Source: Pseudohongiella sp. (lineage in GTDB: Bacteria > Pseudomonadota > Gammaproteobacteria > Pseudomonadales > Pseudohongiellaceae). Taken from it: a stretch of 64,000 nt of DNA. Position 1 is the stretch's first letter, and every line of letters begins with the position of its first letter. The position numbers and the translations under genes were made by a program. The notes beneath the pieces are model-generated. The model was given only the letters and a program-made list of their open reading frames with translations, searched no databases and was not told where the DNA came from. The DNA lies in the NCBI RefSeq assembly GCF_011050365.1, contig NZ_DRFV01000010.1, forward strand, positions 124,001-188,000, in the 5' to 3' direction. Of the stretch, positions 57,388 to 64,000 are shown one piece after another.

Positions 57388-58353
57388 ATGCATAATACAA
57401 TCCGCGCCGCCGTTGCGACCGATTTTGAGGCCGTCAACGAATTTATTGTCGAACAATTGCACTCCAATGTCGACCTGGTCGAGAACATCGGCCATTACAT
57501 CATCAATGCTGGTGGCAAACGCATGCGCCCGATGCTGGTGCTGCTCAGTGCCCGCAGCTGCGACGCTACCGGCAATGATGCCGTCAAGCTGGCCGCAGTG
57601 ATCGAGTTCATTCACACCGCAACCCTGTTGCACGACGATGTGGTGGACATGTCCGCCATGCGCCGCGGACGCCCGACCGCCAATGAGCAGTGGAACAACC
57701 CCTCCAGTGTATTGGTAGGCGACTTTATTTATTCGCGTGCATTTCAGGTGCTGGTCAAGATCGGCAATATTGACGTCATGCAGGTCATCGCCGATACCAC
57801 CAACGTCATCGCAGAAGGTGAAGTGCTGCAACTGTTGAACAAGCACCGTACCGACATCTCTGAAGCCGACTATATGCGAGTCATCCGCGACAAGACTGCG
57901 GTACTGTTCGAAGCCGCCGCCTATTGCGGCGCCATCATCGCGGGTGCGCCGACCGAAACGCAACAGGCCCTGAAAGCCGCCGGCATGCATCTGGGGCTGG
58001 CTTTTCAGCTCGTGGATGATGTGCTGGACTACGACGGTGATGCCGGCGAAATGGGCAAGAATATCGGTGATGATCTGGCTGAAGGCAAGCCGACCCTGCC
58101 CCTGATTCACGCCCTGCAACAAAGCAGCGGTGCCGACCACGAACTGTTGCGACAAAGCATCATCAATGGCGGCCCGGAAAACCTGGACCAGGTCATCAGC
58201 ATCATTCGCAGTACCGGAGCACTGGATTACACGCGCCGGAAAGCCCGCGAACAGGCTGATCTGGCCACCGCGCATGTCAGCTCCCTGCCGCCATCTGACT
58301 TCCGCACAGCCTTGCTACAGATGTGCGAAATGGCTGTCGCACGGGTTAGCTGA
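57388..58353 (+). CDS. ispB: Octaprenyl diphosphate synthase
   Basis: 321 residues. Both aspartate-rich motifs are present: DDVVDMSAMRRGRPTAN (first) and DDVLDYDGD (second), plus GGKRMRPMLVLLSA. It makes the side chain of ubiquinone. The chain-length residues cannot be read by eye. The usual position beside rplU supports ispB. Confidence 0.95.
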   Translation: MHNTIRAAVATDFEAVNEFIVEQLHSNVDLVENIGHYIINAGGKRMRPMLVLLSARSCDATGNDAVKLAAVIEFIHTATLLHDDVVDMSAMRRGRPTANEQWNNPSSVLVGDFIYSRAFQVLVKIGNIDVMQVIADTTNVIAEGEVLQLLNKHRTDISEADYMRVIRDKTAVLFEAAAYCGAIIAGAPTETQQALKAAGMHLGLAFQLVDDVLDYDGDAGEMGKNIGDDLAEGKPTLPLIHALQQSSGADHELLRQSIINGGPENLDQVISIIRSTGALDYTRRKAREQADLATAHVSSLPPSDFRTALLQMCEMAVARVS

Positions 58354-58402
58354 TCGTGATATAACTCGGTGCATCATTCTAGCGGAGGAGAGGCACCGAA
58401 CA

Positions 58403-60271
58403 ATGAGCAAACCCGTACTCGACACACTGCCAGACATCGAGGCCTTTGAACAAACTCCGCTGCCAGAGCAATTCCCTGCACAAACCGCGTTTGAACTGAT
58501 CGAGCAAAGTGCTGACCGCTACGGTGATGATCCGGCGCTGGATTTCCTGCTCAGCGGGCGTCGCGACGAGATACCACAGACCCTGAGCTTCAAGGGCCTG
58601 GCCAGAATGATCCGGCAAACCGCCAACCTGCTGAACACCCTGGGACTACAAGGCAATGAAGCTGTTTCGCTGCTGTTACCAACGCTGCCGCAATCGCATC
58701 CGCTTATTCTGGGCAGTCAGCTTGCCGGCATCGCCAACCCGATTAATCCCTTGCTTGAACCCGGCCACATGTCCGAAATCATTCAGGCCGCAGACGCCCG
58801 CATTGTTGCCTGCCTGGCCCCTTCGGATCACGTGCCGCTGTGGGACAAACTGCTGCATATCCTGCCGTCGCTGCCTGACGTGCATACCATTCTGGTAGTA
58901 CACCAGGCGGGACTGACAGATCCGTGCCGTATGCCGGAAATCCCCGGTCGCGACATCAAGCTGGTTGACTACAATGTAGCCGTCGCCGATCAGGACAGTG
59001 ACACGCTGACGCATCCAAGGCAGTTGACAGCTGATACCATTGCCGCCTGTTTCCACACCGGTGGTACTACCGGCAAACCCAAACTGGCGCAGTTGACGCA
59101 TGGCAATATGGCTTACCTGGGCCAGTTATCGCAGGTTCTCAACTCCCACCTCGGCCGACAGACCGTGCTTTGCGGGTTACCCCTGTTTCATATCTTTGGC
59201 GTCATCATTCTGGGCATTGGTGCATTCGCTGCCGGCAATCGTATAGTGCTGATGACACCCGCCGGTTTTCGCAATCCGGAAGTCATCAAAAACCTTTGGC
59301 ACCACGTCGCACGCTTTCGGGCCAACAGCTTTGCCGCAGTACCCACCGTACTGACAGCACTGGCCCAGGTACCGGTGGGTGACGAAGACATCAGCAGCCT
59401 GCAACGCATCAATTCAGGCGCGGCACCGTTGTCGCCCGCATTCGAAAAGCGTTTCGAAGAAAAGTACCAGCTCGCCGTGACCAATGGTTATGGCATGACC
59501 GAAACGACTTCATTGATTACCCGCCCGCCCGAACAACAGCCTTCCGGCAGCGTGGGCCTGCGCCTGCCTTACTCGCGGGTCAGAATTGTCCAGCTCAGCG
59601 GCACCACGGTCAGCAAAGAGTGCAGCACTGGCGAAAGCGGTGTGGTACTGGTCAAAGGTCCGCAAGTGTTTGCCGGCTACAAAGCCGAGTCGGACAATGC
59701 GCAGGCCTGGATAGAACAGGAGTGGTTCAATACCGGCGACCTGGGTTTTATGGACGAACAGGGCTTTCTGTATCTGACCGGGCGGGCAAAAGACCTGATT
59801 ATCCGCAGCGGCCACAACATTGACCCCGAGCTGATTGAGGAGCCACTGAACCGGCATGCGGACGTCATCAGTGCAACGGCGGTTGGCATGCCGGACCCGT
59901 ACGCCGGTGAGCTGCCGATGGCGTTTGTCGTTGTCAGGCCCGGCAGCACCGTTACTCCGCAGGCTCTGTTGAGCTACTGCGAAAGTAATGTGTCCGAGCG
60001 CGCGGCAGTGCCAAAACGCATTGAAATCATTGATGCCATGCCAATGACAGCCGTCGGCAAAATATTCCGGCCCGCGCTACGGCAACAGATCAGTGCATCG
60101 GTTCTTCAGGAACACCTGGAGCGGGAACATATCAATGCCATCGTGGAGACACGCTTTGACAGCAAGAAGGGCATGACAGCAACCGTAGTGCTGCAGGATT
60201 CAGCGCGACAGCAGGAAACGGAAACCTTGCTGAGTCCCTACAACATCGTCTCAACAGTGACAGTCGGCTGA
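58403..60271 (+). CDS. Acyl-CoA synthetase (AMP-binding enzyme)
   Basis: 622 residues from the ATG at 58403 (MSKPVLDTLPDIEAF), with GGAGGAGAGG some 9 bases upstream; the open frame reaches back into ispB out of frame. Adenylation motifs: HTGGTTGKPKLAQLTH (A3), NGYGMTETTSL (A5), GEVSGVVL-like GESGVVLVKGPQVFAGY, NTGDLGFMDEQG (A7), TGRAKDLIIRSGHNI (A8) and a final lysine in AVGKIFRP. It activates a carboxylic acid as CoA thioester; the substrate is not clear. A tail of about 80 residues follows the usual end. It ends 3 bases before the convergent TPR lipoprotein gene. Confidence 0.93.
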   Translation: MSKPVLDTLPDIEAFEQTPLPEQFPAQTAFELIEQSADRYGDDPALDFLLSGRRDEIPQTLSFKGLARMIRQTANLLNTLGLQGNEAVSLLLPTLPQSHPLILGSQLAGIANPINPLLEPGHMSEIIQAADARIVACLAPSDHVPLWDKLLHILPSLPDVHTILVVHQAGLTDPCRMPEIPGRDIKLVDYNVAVADQDSDTLTHPRQLTADTIAACFHTGGTTGKPKLAQLTHGNMAYLGQLSQVLNSHLGRQTVLCGLPLFHIFGVIILGIGAFAAGNRIVLMTPAGFRNPEVIKNLWHHVARFRANSFAAVPTVLTALAQVPVGDEDISSLQRINSGAAPLSPAFEKRFEEKYQLAVTNGYGMTETTSLITRPPEQQPSGSVGLRLPYSRVRIVQLSGTTVSKECSTGESGVVLVKGPQVFAGYKAESDNAQAWIEQEWFNTGDLGFMDEQGFLYLTGRAKDLIIRSGHNIDPELIEEPLNRHADVISATAVGMPDPYAGELPMAFVVVRPGSTVTPQALLSYCESNVSERAAVPKRIEIIDAMPMTAVGKIFRPALRQQISASVLQEHLEREHINAIVETRFDSKKGMTATVVLQDSARQQETETLLSPYNIVSTVTVG

Positions 60272-60274
60272 CCA

Positions 60275-61483
60275 TCACTCAATAAAACGGACACTGAAGC
60301 CGGCGCTGCTCGCGCGCAGGACGGAGCGAGTCTCCACCCTCCTGACGCGCGACTGACTGGCGCGATAGGTCTGATCACCCAGCTCGCGCAGGGCTACTGC
60401 CAGGTCAGCGGCTTCCTGAAACTGCTCGTCCTGTCCCAACTCACGGTAGGTCAATCCCAGGGCGAGATAAAAATCCGGCTCCAAACGGTTGCGCTGGATT
60501 GCCCGCTGGTAATGCTCCTGTGCTGTCTCGTAGTCCTGCTCGTTGTAGGCAATATTGCCCAGCATATAGTGGTAATAGGGATTGCGATTATTGTAGCGCT
60601 GCACGGCACGACGATAGCGGGCAGCTTCCGCCTCATTGCCTCGTATTGAGTAGAACCTGGCCAGATTGTTGACCGCCGTCGGGTAGTTTTTATCCAGCCA
60701 TGCCGCTTTCATATAGCTGTATTCCGCAAGCTCGTCGTCTCCTGCGGAATTCCAGGCACTGCCCATATTGTTCCAGGCAATGGCGAGCTCAGGATCAGCG
60801 GTCAACGCGTATTGAAACCAGTCCAGGGCCTGTTCCAGACGCTCATTGACCAGATGATCAACGGCAATATTGTTGAAGTAGAGCGCCAGTGCCTGCTGGT
60901 CGGTGATCACCTTTGCGCTTTGCTGTTGTAGTTGCACATCAGGCGTGAAGTCGACGATATACTGATTGCTGCCACCCAGACTGCCCAGCGCGTTAATATG
61001 CTCGCTCAGCACCAGCATTTCGCCACGCCGGTCCCACTGCGGCCGCACCTGAGCTGTCTGGTATTGAGCCTGCAGCCCCTGATGCCGGGCCATGGCTATA
61101 TAAAGATTAACCAGTGACAGACAATTGGCACGACCCTGGGCGAACGTCTCGGCTGCGGTCAGGTTGGCAGCAGCATCATACTGGATATTAAGGAATTCGG
61201 GCGAGAACAACACCTCCTGCAGGCGAACCACCAGGTCCCATCCGCTCAGGTCGGCATCAATGTGCACGTCCATGTAATCCGCCATCGCCTGATCGACAAC
61301 CAGCAGATCAATGGGCGGCACGGTGCCGGTGTCACCCAGCATACGCTGCTCCAGCCCGGCGTCGGGCTCAAACCCGGGATTGAGGCTGAGCAATTGGCAT
61401 GCGGCCAGCGACATCACAATGGCCACCGCCGACATGCTGCGAATCAGAGCTCGCATCAAGCTGTTTCGAACCAACGTTTGCAC
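60275..61483 (-). CDS. Transglutaminase-like/TPR lipoprotein
   Basis: 402 residues. A lipoprotein signal with the lipobox LAAC near residue 29 is followed by a transglutaminase-like region (about 100-190) with NCLSLVNLYIAMARHQGL, where the Cys could be the nucleophile, and by four to five tetratricopeptide repeats (LAIAWNNMGSAWNSAGDDELAEYSYMKAAWL, YYHYMLGNIAYNEQDYETAQEHYQRAI). Probably outer-membrane anchored. A substrate or partner is not known. An in-frame ATG at 61456 is an alternative start. Confidence 0.82.
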   Translation of the reverse strand: MQTLVRNSLMRALIRSMSAVAIVMSLAACQLLSLNPGFEPDAGLEQRMLGDTGTVPPIDLLVVDQAMADYMDVHIDADLSGWDLVVRLQEVLFSPEFLNIQYDAAANLTAAETFAQGRANCLSLVNLYIAMARHQGLQAQYQTAQVRPQWDRRGEMLVLSEHINALGSLGGSNQYIVDFTPDVQLQQQSAKVITDQQALALYFNNIAVDHLVNERLEQALDWFQYALTADPELAIAWNNMGSAWNSAGDDELAEYSYMKAAWLDKNYPTAVNNLARFYSIRGNEAEAARYRRAVQRYNNRNPYYHYMLGNIAYNEQDYETAQEHYQRAIQRNRLEPDFYLALGLTYRELGQDEQFQEAADLAVALRELGDQTYRASQSRVRRVETRSVLRASSAGFSVRFIE

Positions 61484-61568
61484 TGACCTGCCCTACCCCC
61501 GCACTATTCTGTCTTATGGGTAACCAGACCGTAATCGGCGGCGGAATATTCCAGCCATGTGGCAGGAA

Positions 61569-61597
61569 GCCAGACGGATAAATGTCATCCGCCTGGC
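61569..61597 (-). terminator. Hairpin after the ETF-QO gene
   Basis: GCCAGaCGGAT, 7-base loop, ATCCGcCTGGC, one mismatch, starting 12 bases past the ETF-QO stop at 61609. There is no T-tract, so termination is possible but not certain. Confidence 0.4.
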
Positions 61598-61608
61598 ATC
61601 AGGCCGCC

Positions 61609-63273
61609 TTACATATTGGGGTAGTTCGGGCCGCCACTGCCTTCCGGTACGACCCATTCGATGTTCTGCGCCGGATCCTTGATATCACAGGTTTTGCAAT
61701 GCACACAGTTTTGCGCATTGATCTGGAATCGCTTGCCGCCGTCTCCATCATCCAGCACCTCATAGACACCGGCCGGACAGTAACGCTGCGCAGGCTCATC
61801 GTAAACCGGCAGGTTGTGCTGTATCGGGATATCGGGGTCAACCAACTGCAAGTGGCAAGGCTGATCCTCTGCGTGATTGGTATTGGACAGAAACACCGAT
61901 GACAGCTTGTCGAAGGTGATTTTGCCATCAGGTTTCGGATAATCGATCTTCGGACAGTCAGCAGCCGGTTTCAGTTGCGCGTAGTCATGCGACTTGTCGT
62001 GGAAGGTCAACGGGAAGCGACCGGCAAAAATATTGTGCTCGATAAAGCTCAGACTGCTGCCAATCCAGAAGCCAAACTTGTGGAAACCGGCACTGAAGTT
62101 ACGGGTTTTGTGCAATTCATCATACAACGCAGACGACTTCACACGGTCACCGTATTCAATCAGATCGGTACCCGGTTTTACGGCTTCCTGCTGCAATGAC
62201 TCAAACAGCGACTCCGCCGCCAGCATGCCCGAACGCATCGCAGTATGGCTACCTTTAATCTTGGCAGCGTTCAGGGTGCCGGCATCACAACCGATCATCA
62301 GTCCACCCGGAAAACTCATTTTGGGCAGTGAATTCAAACCGCCTTTATTCAGCGCCCGCGCGCCGTAGCTCAGGCGTTTGCCACCTTCAATATACTGACG
62401 GATAACCGGATGCTGTTTGAATTTCTGGAATTCATCAAACGGGCTGATATGCGGATTTTTGTACCCAAGGTCAACAATCAGCCCCAGGTAAACCTGGTTG
62501 TTCTCGGCATGATACAGAAAGCCGCCACTGGAGCCGGCATAACTTGCACCGATCATTGGATAGCCAGCGGTATGCACTACCAGGCCTTCCTTATGCAATT
62601 CAGGCGGAATCTCCCAGACTTCTTTCAGGCCGATGCCGTAGTGTTGCGGATCACTGTCTTTGTCCAGCTCAAAGCGGGAAATCAGCTCCTTGCCCAGGTG
62701 ACCACGGCAACCTTCTGCCAGGATGGTGTATTTGGCGTGAAACTCAAAACCGGGTTCGTAGGCGTCTTTTTTCTCGCCTTTGGCGTCCACACCCATATCA
62801 CCTGTCGCCACACCCTTCACGGTGCCATCTTCGTGGTACAGAATTTCAGCGGCGGCAAAACCGGGGAAAACTTCCGCGCCCAGCTCCATTGCCTGCTCAG
62901 CCAGCCAGCGGCACAGATTGCCCAAGGAAATAATATAATTGCCATGGTTGCGCATGGGCTTGGGCACCAGCATGTCGGGGAAGCGCACGGATTTTTCATC
63001 GCCGGGCAGATAATAAACATCATCACCCGTTACCGCCGTGTGTAAGGGTGCACCCTTTTCTTTCCAGTCGGGAAACAGTTCGTTCAGTGCTGACGGCTCA
63101 AACACAGCACCGGACAGGATGTGCGCTCCCACTTCCGAACCTTTCTCAAGCACGCAGACGGAAATCTCTTTTTCTGCCTCCTGCGCCAGCTGTAATAGAC
63201 GGCAGGCAGTCGCCAGGCCTGCTGGTCCGGCCCCAACGATTACGACATCGACTTCCATTGACTCGCGTTGCAT
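61609..63273 (-). CDS. Electron transfer flavoprotein-ubiquinone oxidoreductase
   Basis: 554 residues. The FAD fold starts VDVVIVGAGPAGLATACRL. The middle has the ubiquinone-binding region and GGLMIGCDAGTLNAAKIKG. The C-terminal 4Fe-4S ligands are YCPAGVYE and CVHCKTCDIKDPAQNIEW. It passes electrons from electron-transfer flavoprotein (fatty acid and amino acid oxidation) to ubiquinone at the inner membrane. The N-terminus may start at Met1 or Met6 (63258). The etfAB genes are not in the window. Confidence 0.97.
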   Translation of the reverse strand: MQRESMEVDVVIVGAGPAGLATACRLLQLAQEAEKEISVCVLEKGSEVGAHILSGAVFEPSALNELFPDWKEKGAPLHTAVTGDDVYYLPGDEKSVRFPDMLVPKPMRNHGNYIISLGNLCRWLAEQAMELGAEVFPGFAAAEILYHEDGTVKGVATGDMGVDAKGEKKDAYEPGFEFHAKYTILAEGCRGHLGKELISRFELDKDSDPQHYGIGLKEVWEIPPELHKEGLVVHTAGYPMIGASYAGSSGGFLYHAENNQVYLGLIVDLGYKNPHISPFDEFQKFKQHPVIRQYIEGGKRLSYGARALNKGGLNSLPKMSFPGGLMIGCDAGTLNAAKIKGSHTAMRSGMLAAESLFESLQQEAVKPGTDLIEYGDRVKSSALYDELHKTRNFSAGFHKFGFWIGSSLSFIEHNIFAGRFPLTFHDKSHDYAQLKPAADCPKIDYPKPDGKITFDKLSSVFLSNTNHAEDQPCHLQLVDPDIPIQHNLPVYDEPAQRYCPAGVYEVLDDGDGGKRFQINAQNCVHCKTCDIKDPAQNIEWVVPEGSGGPNYPNM

Positions 63274-63380
63274 AGTCTGGTTTCCCCCTCACGTGCGTTT
63301 GCGAAATGCTAGTTTGACAACAAACCTCCACCGACGGACATCAGCAGTGGTGTGCCCGCCGCGCGGGCTCCGTATTATCC

Positions 63381-64000
63381 TCAATTCGACTCTGAATCGC
63401 AAAGGCAGGCTGACAGCGCCGAACCCAGATCAGGATATTTGAACTCAAAGCCCAGTGCTTGCAGGCGCGCAGGTTTGACATTCTGTCCATGCAGCAGCAA
63501 GCGATCACCCATTTCCCCGAACATGAGCTGCACCATTGGCGCCGGCAGAGGCAGCACGGCAGGTCTCCTCACCGCGGCCGCCAGCTCACGGGTAAACCCG
63601 CGATTATTCACCGCATTGGGCGCCGTGACATTAAACACGCCGGACTCGGTTTCGCTGGTCAACAGGAACCGCATGGCGCTGATGACATCAGCGCGGTGCA
63701 CCCAGGACATCATCTGCTCGCCATCACCGATACGTCCGCCCAGGCCCAGCTTGAACATCGGTACCAGGCGACCGAGCATACCGCCGCCGGACCCGAGCAC
63801 AATACCCAGGCGCAGAATACAGACACGGATGCCCAGAGACTCTGCTTTGCGGGCCTCCTCCTCCCAGCGCTTACACAGTTCGTGACTGAATTCATCATGC
63901 ACCGGTGCCGTTTCGGTCAACGCCTCGGTGCCGTGCGCACCGTAAAACCCTACCGCCGAGGCACTGATCAGCACAGCGGGAGGTTGTTGCAAGCGCTGGC
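63381..64000 (-). CDS. TIGR01777 family epimerase (SDR, YfcH-like), N-terminus beyond window
   Basis: The minus-strand frame is open to the window edge, so the N-terminal NAD-binding part is missing (about 206 residues seen). Blocks: VLISASAVGFYG (strand with active-site Tyr nearby), LRLGIVLGSGGGMLGRLVPMFKLGLGGRIGDGEQMMSWVHRADV and the DUF1731 C-terminal part GLELKYPDL-like (GFEFKYPDLGSAL). The reaction is unknown; the family is related to nucleotide-sugar epimerases and to SulA-related proteins. Confidence 0.88.
   Translation of the reverse strand, partial: QRLQQPPAVLISASAVGFYGAHGTEALTETAPVHDEFSHELCKRWEEEARKAESLGIRVCILRLGIVLGSGGGMLGRLVPMFKLGLGGRIGDGEQMMSWVHRADVISAMRFLLTSETESGVFNVTAPNAVNNRGFTRELAAAVRRPAVLPLPAPMVQLMFGEMGDRLLLHGQNVKPARLQALGFEFKYPDLGSALSACLCDSESN

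Noticed and set aside
57304-58275. 323-codon frame antisense to ispB
   Set aside because: Shadow of ispB with no recognisable motifs.

Overview
The window is chromosomal DNA of a free-living, respiratory Gammaproteobacterium, probably marine. Supporting evidence: a suhB/trmJ divergent pair, an rplU-rpmA-obgE-proB / ispB cluster close to rpsT and murJ as in Pseudomonas-type genomes, an EfpL (YeiP) elongation factor, a PA2778/PA2779-type gene pair, long TonB-dependent receptors of the kind common in marine gammaproteobacteria, and ETF-ubiquinone oxidoreductase. The genus cannot be fixed from sequence reading alone. I see no tRNA, rRNA, CRISPR array, phage or insertion sequence. Coding density is high and most genes are housekeeping.

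Layout. 1-6.2 kb: two tandem paralogous TonB-dependent receptors on the minus strand, the first cut by the window edge, separated by a strong terminator. 6.4-12.9 kb: a DUF945-like membrane-anchored protein, the radical SAM protein YgiQ, then trmJ-tex on the minus strand. 13-17.3 kb: suhB (with a degraded active site), a MATE exporter, a YdjA-like nitroreductase plus a PlsC-type acyltransferase, and a convergent TetR regulator. 17.4-24.7 kb: a TauE/SafE permease, a radical SAM protein, the formaldehyde detoxification pair fghA-frmA, an Lgt-like/thioredoxin fusion, an HD-domain oxygenase-like protein, a small membrane protein, and a small secreted protein with a C39-like lipoprotein peptidase. 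24.7-30.3 kb: one very long gene holding two complete UvrA-like proteins in tandem. 30.4-32.8 kb: a TonB-N-terminus-like orphan and the PBP4-type peptidase dacB.

32.8-40.7 kb is a phosphate block on the minus strand: a Na/Pi cotransporter gene, then pstS with a clear Pho box, then pstC-pstA-pstB with a second, weaker Pho box. PstC and PstA carry large extra domains. 40.8-46.1 kb: purU, two secreted proteins of unknown function with a textbook terminator between them, gloA, folD and an aromatic/aspartate aminotransferase. 46.2-49.7 kb: a universal stress protein, a previously untracked 33-residue membrane protein, DAHP synthase, efpL, and an exported methyltransferase-like protein. 49.7-57 kb: murJ, an Nramp-related transporter lacking the metal motif, dps, rpsT (UUG start), proB, obgE, rpmA and rplU. 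57.4-64 kb: ispB, an acyl-CoA synthetase, a transglutaminase/TPR lipoprotein, ETF-QO and the end of a TIGR01777 epimerase.

The points most worth following are: a family of three ~60-bp intergenic palindromes sharing a GGRRCCGGSTCC core (46.1, 52.7 and 57.2 kb); the suhB orthologue that has lost metal ligands; the 1848-residue double UvrA; the TonB-like orphan with an intact SxxxH motif but no TonB C-terminal domain; the candidate leaderless radical SAM mRNA; and the 33-residue membrane protein.
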